Shown: positions 16,503 to 26,132, numbered from the stretch's first letter. The stretch is DNA of 48,482 nucleotides from Streptomyces malaysiense (GCF_000980885.2 NZ_LBDA02000042.1:1-48482), one strand, 5' to 3'. Numbers and translations are program-made. The notes: generated by a model from the sequence alone, not told the origin.

Positions 16503-19500
16503 GTGACCACATCCTTCTTCCCGTTCAGGTACGGCCAGGAAGCGCTGGATCTGCACGAACTCGCGATGGTCCTCACTCCGCCGCAGACGGACAGCGCCTT
16601 CGCTCTGAACGTCCCCGGGCGGATCTGGTTCGTCACCGAGGGCATGCTGGACCTCTTCGCCGCCAGCCCGGAGGAGGGCGGGCGGTGGACCTTCCTGTGC
16701 CGCGTCGGGACCGGCACCGTGCTGTGCGGCGCCCGGCCCGACGGGCCGACCCTCGTCGGCAAACCGCTGCCCGGCGGGGCCGTGCGCTCCTGCCTGCTGA
16801 GCGAGGCGCTCGCCCTCGCGCTGCCAGGCGCCGGACACGGCGGCTCCCCGGAGGGCGGCCGGCCGCCGAGCCGGCTGGCGGCCCACCTGGCGGACGGACT
16901 GGACGCCGGGTTCGTGGCACTGGCCGACGCCGTGCGGACCGAGCTGCCGCCGCGGGAGTTCGTCCCGCTGGAGACGGAGAACACCGAGGCGGGATCCGGG
17001 TCGTCGCGGCGCGCGCGGCTGGCGCCGGGGGCCATGGCACGCTCGGTCGACGGCGCGGTCTGGATCCAGGTGATACAGGGATCCGTCGGACTGGCCCTGA
17101 CGGACGTGAACGAGCGGGACGCGTTCCCCGGACCCGCCGCGCCCGCCCCGCCGTCTCAGCCCGCCCCGGCCCGCCACGATCCCCCGCGGCCCGCGCCCGA
17201 CGCGATGGACACCATCGGCTGGCCGGGGCGAGTCACGAAACGGATCCTGGTCACCGAGTCGGACTGGGTGGCCTCCGAAAAGGGCGCGGTGGTGGGTGTC
17301 CTGCGCACCCCGGAGATCATGGCCGACCCGGACTTCCTCGGCGAGGTCCTGTCCCACCAGCGCCTTCTCATGCGGAGGCTGGCCGACCGGATGATCATCC
17401 GGCGGGCCGCGGGCCGCCGCGAGATGAGGCAGCGCCGCAAGCTGGACGCCGAGTCGCTGCAGCGTTCCGCACGCGCTCTGGGGTCCGTGCTCGACCCGTT
17501 CAAGCTGCCGGGGGGCGGCGACCTCGACCCGTCCGACCAGGACGCCTACCTGGCGGTCGCCCGCGTCGTCGGGCACGCCTCGGGCGTCGCCGTCACCCGG
17601 GGCTCCACCTCGGAGGCGTCCGACGCCCGGCTGGGCCCCGTGGAGCGGATCGCGGTGTCCTCGCGGTTCCGCACCCGCCAGATCCGGCTGGACGGCACCT
17701 GGTGGCGGACGGACCTGGGGCCGCTCTTCGCCCACCTGGCCCCGGACGACCCCGCGGCGCCGGAGGGCTCCTCGGAGGCGTCCGGCGCCAAGCGCACCCC
17801 GGTGGCGCTGATCTGGCGCCGCGGCCGGTACGAGGCGCGGGAGTCCGGCGGCAAGTCCGTGGCGGTCGGCCAGGGTTATGCCGCGCGGCTGGAGAAGACG
17901 GCGTGGATGTTCTACCCGCCGCTGCCGGACGAAGCCCTGACCCGAGGCGATCTGATCCGCTTCGGCCTGCGCGGCAGCGGGCGGGACGCGGGGGTGATGC
18001 TCGGACTCGGGCTGGCCGCGGCCCTGCTCGGACTGCTGATCCCGGTGCTCACCGGTAAGGTCCTCGGCACCCTGGTGCCGCACGCCGACCGGGGGCCCGT
18101 GACACAGGTGTGCGTGGTCCTGTTCGCCGCCGCGCTGCTGTCGGCGGCTCTGTCGGCGGTCCAGAACCTGTCGCTGCTGCGGCTCGAAGGCCGCTTCGAG
18201 GGGCGGGCGCAGGCCGCGGTGTGGGACCGGCTCCTGCGGCTTCCCACCGGGTTCTTCACCAAGGTCTCCACCGGCGAGCTGAGCAACTCCGCGATGGGCA
18301 TCAGCACCATCCGGGAGGTGCTCTCCGGCCTCACCACCCAGGTGGTACTGGGCTGTCTGACCTTCCTCACCAATATGACGCTGCTGTTCTTCTACAGCGT
18401 CCCGCTGGCTCTGATGGCGCTGGCCCTGGCACTCGGCGGCGGCGGGATCTGCCTGATCGTGGGGATCAAGCAGACCAAGTGGCAGAAGCGACTGACCGAG
18501 CACGACCACAAACTCGCCGGAATCCTCTTCCAGATGCTCGGCGGTCTGTCCAAGCTGCGCGTCGCCGTGGCGGAGGACCGGGCGTACTCCCACTGGGCCC
18601 TGGGATTCGCCCGGTCCCGGCGGCTGTCCTCCCGCGCCCGCCGCCTCCAGAACGTGGTCACCGTCTTCAACTCCGGTTACCTGCTCGTCTGTACGCTGCT
18701 GCTGTTCGCCCTCGTGGGCGGCCCGGCGCGGCACCAGATGTCCACCAGCGGCTTCCTGACGTTCAACAGCGCCTTCGGGCTGATGCTGGCGGCCTGCGTG
18801 CAGATCACCGGGAGCGTCACCATGGCGTCGGCCGTGGTACCGCTCTTCGACGGGCTGGAGCCGGTGATCTCCGCGGTGCCGGAGGTGTCGGCCGTCAAGG
18901 AGTCGCCCGGCGATCTGTACGGCGAGATCGAGGTCAGCAACGTCACCTTCCGCTATCACGAGGACCAGCCGCCGGTACTGCACGACGTCAGCTTCCAGGT
19001 CCGGCCCGGCGAGTTCGTCGCCATCGTGGGTCCCACGGGATGCGGGAAGTCGACGCTGCTCAGACTGCTCATCGGGTTCGACGAGCCCACCACCGGAGCG
19101 GTCCTCTACGACGGCCAGGACCTGTCCTCGCTCGACGTGACGGCCGTCCGCCGGCAGTGCGGCGTCGTGCTCCAGAACGGACAGCTCTTCGCCGGCAGCG
19201 TCCTGTCCAACATCTGCGGCATGGGCAACTACACGCTCGACGAGGCATGGGAGGCCGCGGAGATGGCCGGCCTCGACGAGGACCTCGGGCGGATGCCGAT
19301 GGGCATGCACACCGTGCTGTCCGAAGGGGCGACGACGCTGTCGGCCGGCCAGCGGCAGCGGCTCATGATCGCCCGCGCGCTGATCGGCCGCCCCCGCATC
19401 CTCTTCTTCGACGAGGCCACCAGCGCGCTGGACAACCGCACCCAGGAGATCGTCACGCAGAGCATGCGGCGGCTGAACGCCAGCCGCATCGTGATCGCGC

Positions 19501-19640
19501 ACCGGCTGTCGACCGTGATGCGGGCCGACCGGGTGCTGGTCCTGGACGCCGGCCGGCTCGTGCAGGCCGGCAGCCCGGACGAACTGCTCCGGGACGACGA
19601 CGGCATGTTCTACCGCCTCGTCCAGCGGCAGATGTCCTGA
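16503..19640 (+). CDS. NHLM ABC transporter 2 with cNMP-like N-terminal domain
   Basis: The 1045-residue protein starts at GTG 16503, 4 nt after the previous stop. Residues 1-170 resemble a cyclic-nucleotide-binding-like beta domain (IWFVTEGMLDLFAA). Residues about 170-480 are a variable cytoplasmic region, and the membrane domain follows at about 495-790. The ATPase has Walker A GPTGCGKST (about 843), signature SAGQRQRL and Walker B ILFFDEATSALD. It lacks a C39 peptidase. It matches NHLM_micro_ABC2, the usual partner of the HlyD-like and ABC1 proteins encoded just upstream. Confidence 0.92.
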   Translation: MTTSFFPFRYGQEALDLHELAMVLTPPQTDSAFALNVPGRIWFVTEGMLDLFAASPEEGGRWTFLCRVGTGTVLCGARPDGPTLVGKPLPGGAVRSCLLSEALALALPGAGHGGSPEGGRPPSRLAAHLADGLDAGFVALADAVRTELPPREFVPLETENTEAGSGSSRRARLAPGAMARSVDGAVWIQVIQGSVGLALTDVNERDAFPGPAAPAPPSQPAPARHDPPRPAPDAMDTIGWPGRVTKRILVTESDWVASEKGAVVGVLRTPEIMADPDFLGEVLSHQRLLMRRLADRMIIRRAAGRREMRQRRKLDAESLQRSARALGSVLDPFKLPGGGDLDPSDQDAYLAVARVVGHASGVAVTRGSTSEASDARLGPVERIAVSSRFRTRQIRLDGTWWRTDLGPLFAHLAPDDPAAPEGSSEASGAKRTPVALIWRRGRYEARESGGKSVAVGQGYAARLEKTAWMFYPPLPDEALTRGDLIRFGLRGSGRDAGVMLGLGLAAALLGLLIPVLTGKVLGTLVPHADRGPVTQVCVVLFAAALLSAALSAVQNLSLLRLEGRFEGRAQAAVWDRLLRLPTGFFTKVSTGELSNSAMGISTIREVLSGLTTQVVLGCLTFLTNMTLLFFYSVPLALMALALALGGGGICLIVGIKQTKWQKRLTEHDHKLAGILFQMLGGLSKLRVAVAEDRAYSHWALGFARSRRLSSRARRLQNVVTVFNSGYLLVCTLLLFALVGGPARHQMSTSGFLTFNSAFGLMLAACVQITGSVTMASAVVPLFDGLEPVISAVPEVSAVKESPGDLYGEIEVSNVTFRYHEDQPPVLHDVSFQVRPGEFVAIVGPTGCGKSTLLRLLIGFDEPTTGAVLYDGQDLSSLDVTAVRRQCGVVLQNGQLFAGSVLSNICGMGNYTLDEAWEAAEMAGLDEDLGRMPMGMHTVLSEGATTLSAGQRQRLMIARALIGRPRILFFDEATSALDNRTQEIVTQSMRRLNASRIVIAHRLSTVMRADRVLVLDAGRLVQAGSPDELLRDDDGMFYRLVQRQMS

Positions 19641-19666
19641 CCCCCGCAGATCTGAAGGAGACTGTC

Positions 19667-21052
19667 ATGCCCCGCCCCTCGCTGTCCGGCGCCGCCCCGG
19701 CAGCCGGCTCCCCCGGCCGCCCTCCCGGGCCGCCGGAGGATCTGGAACTGGCCGGCATCCGCGCGGCTCCGCTCGCCTTCCTCGAGAACCTGGTCGCCGA
19801 GTACGGCGACCTGTGCAGCCATGTCACCCGCGGCGAGAGAGTGTGGTTCGCCAACTCGCCCGAACTCGCCCGGCACATCCTGAAGGACAACTACACCAAC
19901 TACACGAAGGCCGGGACGCCGGACGACTTCATGCTGACCCCGCTGCTCGGCAAGGGGCTGCTCACCAGCAACGGCGCGCAGTGGGAGCGCCAGCGGCGAC
20001 TGTGCGCGCCGTCCTTCCGGCGCGTGGCGGTCGAGTCGTTCGACGGGCTGATGGTCGAGGCGGCCGTCGACCTGGCCACCGCCTGGGGCGAGGCGGCCGA
20101 CCGCGGCGAGACCGTCCGCGTGGACCACGACTTCACGGCACTCACCCTGCGGGTGGTGGCATCCGCGCTGCTCGGCTCCGAACTGTCGGCGGCCGGACGC
20201 GGTTTCGGGCAGGCTGTCGACGACATCAACCGCTTCATCGGGCACTTCGACGGGAACCCGCCCGCGGACGAGGACTTCCGGGCCCGGCTGCGGGCGTACT
20301 CGGGCGCGAAGACGTTCCTGGACAGGGTGGTCGGCACCATGATCGAGGCCCGGCGGCTGACCGGCTCGGACGGGCACCACGCGGACCTGCTGGACACGAT
20401 GCTGGGCGCCCGCGACGAGCACGGCGACGCCCTGTCCGACGAGGAGTTGCACGACCAGGTCCTGACCATGGTCATGGCCGGTCACGAGACCACCGCGAAG
20501 GCCCTGAGCTGGACGCTCCACCTGCTTGACCGGCACCCCGAGCACGCGGCGCGGGTACGGGACGAGATCGACCGGGTCGTGGGCGACCGGCTGCCGACCG
20601 CCGCGGACCTGGCCGCACTGACCTACACCAGGCAGTGCTTCGACGAGGCCGTCCGGCTGTTCCCTCCGGTGTGGCTGATCTCCCGGATGGCGGTGGACGA
20701 CGACATGCTCGGCGGGCTCCGTATCCCCGCCGGCACGCTGGTGTGCGTCAGCCCGTGGACGATGCACCGGCATCCGGAGCACTGGGAGGCGCCCGAGGAG
20801 TACCGGCCCGAGCGGTTCGCGCCGGAGCACCGGCACGGCCGGGCGGGGCACTCGTATCTGCCGTTCGGCGGTGGTCCCCGCATCTGTGTCGGGCAGGCAT
20901 TCGCCACGACGGAGGCGATGCTCGTCCTCACGGTCGTCATGCAGCGGCTCCGGCTGACCCAGGCACCCGGCACCACGGTGGTCCCCGAGGCCCTGGTCAC
21001 GCTGCGGCCGCGGGACGGTCTGCTGATGCGGGTGGAGCGGCGCCATGGGTGA
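19667..21052 (+). CDS. Cytochrome P450, putative RiPP tailoring enzyme
   Basis: The 461-residue protein starts at ATG 19667 with SD AAGGAG; a longer frame running through the upstream ABC gene is spurious. It has the I-helix motif AGHETT (271-276), ExxR near 327-330 and heme loop FGGGPRICVG with Cys407. Sequence style is close to bacterial P450s of the CYP102/CYP4-like type that oxidise lipophilic substrates. It lies 26 bp after the NHLM ABC2 gene and overlaps the methyltransferase gene by 8 nt, so it belongs to the same operon and probably oxidises the peptide. Redox partner genes are absent. Confidence 0.93.
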   Translation: MPRPSLSGAAPAAGSPGRPPGPPEDLELAGIRAAPLAFLENLVAEYGDLCSHVTRGERVWFANSPELARHILKDNYTNYTKAGTPDDFMLTPLLGKGLLTSNGAQWERQRRLCAPSFRRVAVESFDGLMVEAAVDLATAWGEAADRGETVRVDHDFTALTLRVVASALLGSELSAAGRGFGQAVDDINRFIGHFDGNPPADEDFRARLRAYSGAKTFLDRVVGTMIEARRLTGSDGHHADLLDTMLGARDEHGDALSDEELHDQVLTMVMAGHETTAKALSWTLHLLDRHPEHAARVRDEIDRVVGDRLPTAADLAALTYTRQCFDEAVRLFPPVWLISRMAVDDDMLGGLRIPAGTLVCVSPWTMHRHPEHWEAPEEYRPERFAPEHRHGRAGHSYLPFGGGPRICVGQAFATTEAMLVLTVVMQRLRLTQAPGTTVVPEALVTLRPRDGLLMRVERRHG

Positions 21053-21866
21053 CGCGGGACGGGGCGCCCGCAGCTACCGTCCGGAGGCGGAGCTGGGCGG
21101 ATTCGACAGCGAGGTTGAGCGCTTGGAGCATCAGGCGTCGCTGACCTGGGCTCATGAGTGGCGCATCCTTCAGCCGCTGGCTCCGTCCGGGGGCGGGGCG
21201 GTGCTGGACGCGGGGTGCGGCAGCGGTGCGGTGACCGCCGAATTGAGCGCCGCCCTGCCGGGGACCAGGGTCGTCGGGCTGGACGCGCACCCCGGACTCC
21301 TGGAGCGGGCGGCCGCCCGCCGGGCGGCCGGGGCCGAACCGGAGCTGCTGCTGGGCGACCTGGGCGCGACGCCGTTCGCGGACGAGACGTTCGACCTGGT
21401 GCTGTCGCGGTACGTCTTCCAGCACCTGTCGGAGCCGGTCGCGGCGGCACGGGAACTGCGCAGGGTCCTGCGGCCGGGCGGGCACCTGGCCGTGATCGAC
21501 ATCGATGCCGGGCTGTGGGGGATCGCGGAGCCCGACATGTCGGCGTTCTCCCAGGACGCCTTCCGCGCGCTCGGCGCGGCGCAGTCCGCGGACGGCGGGG
21601 ACCGGCTGATCGCCCGGCGCCTGCCCCGCGTGCTCAGGGACGCCGGCTACACGGACGTGACCGTGCGGCCGTTCGCCTACACCAGCGACGAGGTGGGACT
21701 GGCGGCTCTGGAGCCACAGTTGTCCCCGGAGCGGCTGCTGCCACTGGTCGAACGTGGAGCCGTCAGCATGACCGCGTACGTCCGGGCGCTGACCGCCTGG
21801 CAGCGCTTCGTGGCCGGTGACGGCTTCGTCCTGCTGCTGGGATTCGCCGTGGTGGGGCGCCGGTAG
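21045..21866 (+). CDS. Class I SAM-dependent methyltransferase
   Basis: The 273-residue protein starts at ATG 21045 inside the P450 3' end. It has SAM motif I VLDAGCGSG (about 53-61), an acidic end of strand beta2 (VVGLDAHPG) and motif LRPGGHLAVIDID. It is a soluble Rossmann-fold methyltransferase of the UbiE/type-11 style. As the last gene of the operon it may methylate the N-terminus, C-terminus or a hydroxyl introduced by the P450; the target cannot be read from the sequence. Confidence 0.88.
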   Translation: MGDAGRGARSYRPEAELGGFDSEVERLEHQASLTWAHEWRILQPLAPSGGGAVLDAGCGSGAVTAELSAALPGTRVVGLDAHPGLLERAAARRAAGAEPELLLGDLGATPFADETFDLVLSRYVFQHLSEPVAAARELRRVLRPGGHLAVIDIDAGLWGIAEPDMSAFSQDAFRALGAAQSADGGDRLIARRLPRVLRDAGYTDVTVRPFAYTSDEVGLAALEPQLSPERLLPLVERGAVSMTAYVRALTAWQRFVAGDGFVLLLGFAVVGRR

Positions 21867-21875
21867 CCCCGAAAG

Positions 21876-21923
21876 CGGCGACCCACCGCCCCGCTCCAGG
21901 GCGGGCGTGGCGGTGGGTCGCCG
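21876..21923. terminator. Bidirectional terminator between methyltransferase and LAL genes
   Basis: Perfect 15-nt arms CGGCGACCCACCGCC (21876-21890) and complement (21909-21923) flank an 18-nt loop between two convergent genes. Confidence 0.8.
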
Positions 21924-21971
21924 GGCCGTGGCACGGCCTCCGGTCGGTACCGGGGGCCCGGTGCCGGGGCG

Positions 21972-24755
21972 CTACGCCGAGCCCAGGGCGTCGGGCAGGG
22001 CGTTCCGTCCGGGTATGGACAATTTGCCGTAGACGCGGGTGAGATGCACCTCGACGGTGCGCGGGGTGATGTGCAGCAGCTCGGCTATGCCCTTGTTCGT
22101 CCTGCCGTCGGCCGCGTGCGCGGCGATGCGACGCTCGGTCGGGGTGAGGGCCGGGAGCCCGGACACCGGGGCGCGCCGAAGCCGTCCCCCCGCGGCGAGC
22201 AGCGAACTGTGCGCCTCCGCCGTGAGCGACCGCGCCCCCGACTCCTCGGCGAGCCGCATTCCCCTGCGCAGCGATTGCCGGGCCTGCACGAGAGAACCCT
22301 TCTGCCCGAGCGCCTTGCCCGCCGCCACGAGTGACAGCGCCAACTGGAGCCGTGCATCGGTCTGTTCGAGCAGCGACACGGACTCGGCGAGCGCGCGCTC
22401 CGCGGGCGCCCCCGAGGTCACCGCGCCCAGCGTGCGCAACGCCTGGCCCACGACCGCGGGAGCGCCCCAGCGCCGGGCCAGTTCGACCTCCTTCTCCGCG
22501 AGCCGGCGGGCCTCCGCGGCATTGCCGAGCCCCTTCCATGCCAGCGCGGCGCAGCTGCGCCACGCGCTCAGGGCGGGGTTGACGATGTCCAGGGCCTGCA
22601 ACCTCTGCCCGCACTCCATCAGGTCGGTGAGCGCGCGCAGGTGGTCTCCCGACTTCAGGCGGAACATGCCGCGAATGCCGAGGGCGCTCGCGGGCAGGTC
22701 GTGGAGCCCCTGGAGCAGGCCGACGGACTCCTCGTGATGACCCATGGCACCCCGGACCCTGGCGACCGCGGTCAGCGCGACGGCATGGCAGCTCTTCACC
22801 TCGTGCTGGGTTTCGGTGAGCACCAGCGCCCGCTCGGCCTCGGTGAGCGCGACGGGCAGATCGCCCATCCGCAACGCGATGTCGGCGCGCTGGCAGCGGG
22901 CGATCACCTGAGGGAAGAGCGCGTCCTGGCGCAGCGCTCCGGCCAGCATGTGATCGGCCCAGTGCTGAGCCTCACGCAGATGTCCTGCCCACGTCAATAC
23001 GGTGATACAGCGCAGCAGCAGCACGATCGAGGCGCTGCCGGCCGGCCGCTCACCCGCCAGTGCCCGCTGCACCAACTCCAGCGGGACGTCGCGGGGTTCG
23101 GACCGGCAGGCGAGATCGCCGCCGACGGATGCCAGCAGCTCCCGCTCGCCGGGAGTGATGCCGAGCGTGTCGCTCACGCCGGGCCGGCCGAGCGACTCCG
23201 GGATCGGCACGGCGTCCCGGCCAGGGACGGCGCAGGTCAGCGACCGCACACTCAGAACCAGTTCCGTGTCGCCGAGTTCGGCGAAGGCGTTCACGTCGAC
23301 ATGGGCGACCGCGGCGCGGGGCGGACGCAGCGTCGACTCGGTGCTGCCCTGCCGCAGGACCCGCGCGTAGGCGCGTTCCACGATCGCCTCCGCCTGGCGC
23401 GCCGGCTCGGAGAAGAGGCGTACGGCCTCGCCCAGATGGCGGTCGGCGGCCGCGGGAGCGAAGAGCACCTCGGCGCGGCCCAGCAACCAGAGGACCTCGG
23501 CGCGTACCTCTTCCGGAACCGGGTCCCGCAGCACCCGCCGCGCGTACTCGGCACACGTCTTGGGGTCTCCCGCCTCCAGCGCGTCCTGCGCGGCTTCCTT
23601 CAGGACACCGCACGCCCACGCGTCCCCGGCCACATCGGCCTGGAGCAGGTGCTGGGCGACCTGATGCAGCGGGGCGGCCAGATCGTTCAGCCGCCGGGCG
23701 GCACGCATGTGCAGGGCACGTCGCGCATCGGCGGGCATGTCCCGGCAGACGAGGCCGCGTAGCGCGGCGTTGCCGAAGCGGTAGCGCTCGGAGTCGCCCG
23801 TCGCACGGAAGATCCCCACCTGGGTCAGGCCCTCGACCAAGCCCGAGATCGTGTCCCCGTACATGTTGAGCATGTCCGCGATCATCGCGCAGCTGCCCTC
23901 CTCACCGAGGACGGCCGCGACCGCGGCGACCTCCTGGAGGTCGGCGGGCTGGCGCGGCAGCCGGCCGGCGGCGGCCTCGGCCTGCAGCCGTTCCCCGCAT
24001 CGCCGCACCTGCTCGACGTGCGACGCCCGGGGAGGGACGGAGCCGGCGGTCAGGGACGCCAGCAGCCCGTCCAGGTGGGAGGGCCGGCCGAGGGTGGCAG
24101 CGGCACAGGCCTGCACGAACGCGTCGTCGCACCGCTGACCGGGAAAGGCGGTCTCGACCACGGCACGCACACTGTGCGGGGAGAGCGGACTGAGCGTCAC
24201 GGTACGGCAGCGGTCACGCTTGGATATCTCGTCGATCAGCGCCCGGTCGACCGGGGTCTCGTCCGTGCGGTGGGCCAGGACCAGGAAGACCGACAGGTTG
24301 TTCAGGTGGCGCACCATCGAGCCGAACCAGCGCAGCGAGGTCTCGTCCATCCACTGGATGTGGTTGACGACGATCACCAGCGGATGCCGGCGGGCGGCCT
24401 GGGCGAAGCCTTCCCGCAGCGCTTCGAAGAGCCGGTGGTCGACCGGGACCGAGCCCTCGGCCACCTCGCGGAGCAGCTCCTCGTCCTCGATGATCTTGTC
24501 CTTGCCGGCGAACTCGAGCGAGGCGGCCACGATCTGGCGGACGACGGCGAACTCGCTGTACGTGTCCGAGGGGGAGCACGACAGGCTCAGGACCACGCAG
24601 CCGAGGCGCCGTACGCGTTCGGTCACCTCGCCGAGCAAGGCGGAGCAGCGCATCCCCGAGACGGACCGGACCATGACAGCGTTGCCGAAGCCCGCTCTGG
24701 CTCTGCGCGCGTGCGTTAACAGATCCGAGAGCTCCGATACGCGTTCAGGCTGCAC
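21972..24755 (-). CDS. LAL-family LuxR transcriptional regulator with TTA codon
   Basis: The 927-residue protein starts at GTG 24755, with SD GAGGAGG 5 nt upstream. Residues about 20-250 resemble a STAND/AAA ATPase, but the P-loop is degenerate (RSVSGMRCSALL has no GK[T/S]), while a Walker B-like VIVVNHIQWMDETS is kept. A long helical region (about 300-860) resembles TPR/MalT-type repeats. The LuxR helix-turn-helix is at 870-920 (LTPTERRIAAHAADGRTNKGIA...). Codon 13 is TTA (24717-24719), so translation should depend on the bldA tRNA. It is the likely pathway-specific activator of the adjacent RiPP genes, with which it converges. Confidence 0.9.
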   Translation of the reverse strand: MQPERVSELSDLLTHARRARAGFGNAVMVRSVSGMRCSALLGEVTERVRRLGCVVLSLSCSPSDTYSEFAVVRQIVAASLEFAGKDKIIEDEELLREVAEGSVPVDHRLFEALREGFAQAARRHPLVIVVNHIQWMDETSLRWFGSMVRHLNNLSVFLVLAHRTDETPVDRALIDEISKRDRCRTVTLSPLSPHSVRAVVETAFPGQRCDDAFVQACAAATLGRPSHLDGLLASLTAGSVPPRASHVEQVRRCGERLQAEAAAGRLPRQPADLQEVAAVAAVLGEEGSCAMIADMLNMYGDTISGLVEGLTQVGIFRATGDSERYRFGNAALRGLVCRDMPADARRALHMRAARRLNDLAAPLHQVAQHLLQADVAGDAWACGVLKEAAQDALEAGDPKTCAEYARRVLRDPVPEEVRAEVLWLLGRAEVLFAPAAADRHLGEAVRLFSEPARQAEAIVERAYARVLRQGSTESTLRPPRAAVAHVDVNAFAELGDTELVLSVRSLTCAVPGRDAVPIPESLGRPGVSDTLGITPGERELLASVGGDLACRSEPRDVPLELVQRALAGERPAGSASIVLLLRCITVLTWAGHLREAQHWADHMLAGALRQDALFPQVIARCQRADIALRMGDLPVALTEAERALVLTETQHEVKSCHAVALTAVARVRGAMGHHEESVGLLQGLHDLPASALGIRGMFRLKSGDHLRALTDLMECGQRLQALDIVNPALSAWRSCAALAWKGLGNAAEARRLAEKEVELARRWGAPAVVGQALRTLGAVTSGAPAERALAESVSLLEQTDARLQLALSLVAAGKALGQKGSLVQARQSLRRGMRLAEESGARSLTAEAHSSLLAAGGRLRRAPVSGLPALTPTERRIAAHAADGRTNKGIAELLHITPRTVEVHLTRVYGKLSIPGRNALPDALGSA

Positions 24756-25135
24756 GCGGCCTCCTCACTTCTTGTCCCCTCACGTGGAGTGCTCCTTCAG
24801 GCATCCACGCGCTCCTCCGGCGGCGCGGAGGGCGGCACCCTGGGCGAATCGCCATCGGCACCTTCGCCCGGCCTCCTTGGTCTGCGGGTCTCGGCGCGAT
24901 GGACGCGAAGACCCAGGAGGCGGTCCAACCCCGCGGTCATTGATCTGTTCAAGTTACTTACTTAAGAAGACATTTGGTGTGCGTGATGCGACAGAAACGT
25001 AGCGAGACTGTCACAGCGCCACCGCCCCGGAACTTTTCGAGGCGTGCGCCCGCCCCGGAGTCCGCCACGGTATACCGCCGGTCAACCGCCGACGCGTCCC
25101 CGTCCGCGGCCTGTCGTTCTCCGTAGCCGCCCGGT
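24756..25135. other. Intergenic region upstream of LAL regulator
   Basis: This 380-bp stretch has no convincing gene. Its part near 24945-24980 is unusually AT-rich, with a TAAGTAAGTAAC-type repeat on the minus strand, and should hold the regulator promoter. No clear operator or terminator was identified. Confidence 0.5.
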
Positions 25136-26131
25136 TCACGCGGGGCCGTCGTGGGCGGCGAGCCGGGCCAGGTAGGCGTTGTAGGCGGTGAGTTCCGCGT
25201 CCTGGTCCCGCCGGGCCTGGCGGTCGGTGCGGTCGGCGGTGCGGCGGTCGCTGGCGGCCCACTGGACGAGGAGGGCGAGCAGCACCAGCACGGTGGGGAT
25301 CTCGCTGAACGCCCAGGCGATACCGCCGCCGGTGTTCTGGTCGGCGAGCGGGTCGAGGTGCCAGGCGGCCGGGGGATGGGCGTAGAAGCCCACGATCAGG
25401 CCGCTGGACATCATCACGGCGATACCGAAGAAGGCGTGGAAGGGCATGCCGATGAACAGTTCCAGCATGCGCAGCACGTGAGAGGGGCGGCGGGGCGCGG
25501 GGTCGACGCCCATGATGGGCCAGAAGAACAGCAGTCCGGTCATCAGGAAGTGGGCGAGCATCCACTCATGGCCGAGCCAGCTGTGCATGAAGAAGTCGAA
25601 CAGCGGGGTGAAGTACAGGCCGTACAGGCTCGCGATGAACAGCGGCAAGGTGAAGAAGGGCGAGGAGACCACCCGTGCCAGGCGGCTGTGCACCAGCCGG
25701 ACGAGGATCTCCCGGGGGCCGGTGCGGCCCCGTCCGGCGGCCGGCAGCGCCCGCAGGGCCAGGGTGATGGGCGCGCCGAGCAGCAGCAGGATCGGCGACA
25801 GCATCGACAGCACCATGTGCTGGACCATGTGCGCGCTGAACATCTGCATGCCGTAGCCGTTCAGGCCGGTGCAGGTGACGGCGGCGACGGTGAGCACGCC
25901 CGCGCTCCACAGCAGGGTGCGGTGGTGCGGCCAGTGGTCGCCGCGCCGCCGCAGCCGCCACACCGCCAGGCCGTAGAGGGCCAGGCCCAGCAGGCAGACG
26001 AGGGGCTCCACCGGCAGCGGCTGCGGATGCCAGGCCAGCAGCCGTCCCAGGGTCGGGGGCGCCGTGGGCATCCACATCGGCCCCGTCATGTGTGTCATCT
26101 GCATGTGCTGCATGTCGTGCATGCCTGTCAT
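25136..26131 (-). CDS. ctaG: CtaG-family cytochrome c oxidase assembly/copper protein
   Basis: The 331-residue membrane protein starts at ATG 26131 with SD GGAGGG and a single base between it and the DyP stop codon. The N-terminus MTGMHDMQHMQMTHM is Met/His-rich and could bind copper. At least seven hydrophobic segments follow, with conserved family motifs SAHMVQHMVLSMLSPILLLLG and FMHSWLGHEWMLAHFLMTG. Family caa3_CtaG proteins deliver or retain copper for oxidase assembly. It is the last gene of the sco-PCuAC-DyP-ctaG set. The charged C-terminal tail (about 285-331) is cytoplasmic-looking. Confidence 0.9.
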   Translation of the reverse strand: MTGMHDMQHMQMTHMTGPMWMPTAPPTLGRLLAWHPQPLPVEPLVCLLGLALYGLAVWRLRRRGDHWPHHRTLLWSAGVLTVAAVTCTGLNGYGMQMFSAHMVQHMVLSMLSPILLLLGAPITLALRALPAAGRGRTGPREILVRLVHSRLARVVSSPFFTLPLFIASLYGLYFTPLFDFFMHSWLGHEWMLAHFLMTGLLFFWPIMGVDPAPRRPSHVLRMLELFIGMPFHAFFGIAVMMSSGLIVGFYAHPPAAWHLDPLADQNTGGGIAWAFSEIPTVLVLLALLVQWAASDRRTADRTDRQARRDQDAELTAYNAYLARLAAHDGPA

Positions 26132-26132
26132 G

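Noticed and set aside
16455..19502. 1015-residue open frame opposite the NHLM ABC2 gene
   Set aside because: Low-complexity translation without domain; the plus strand encodes a full ABC transporter.
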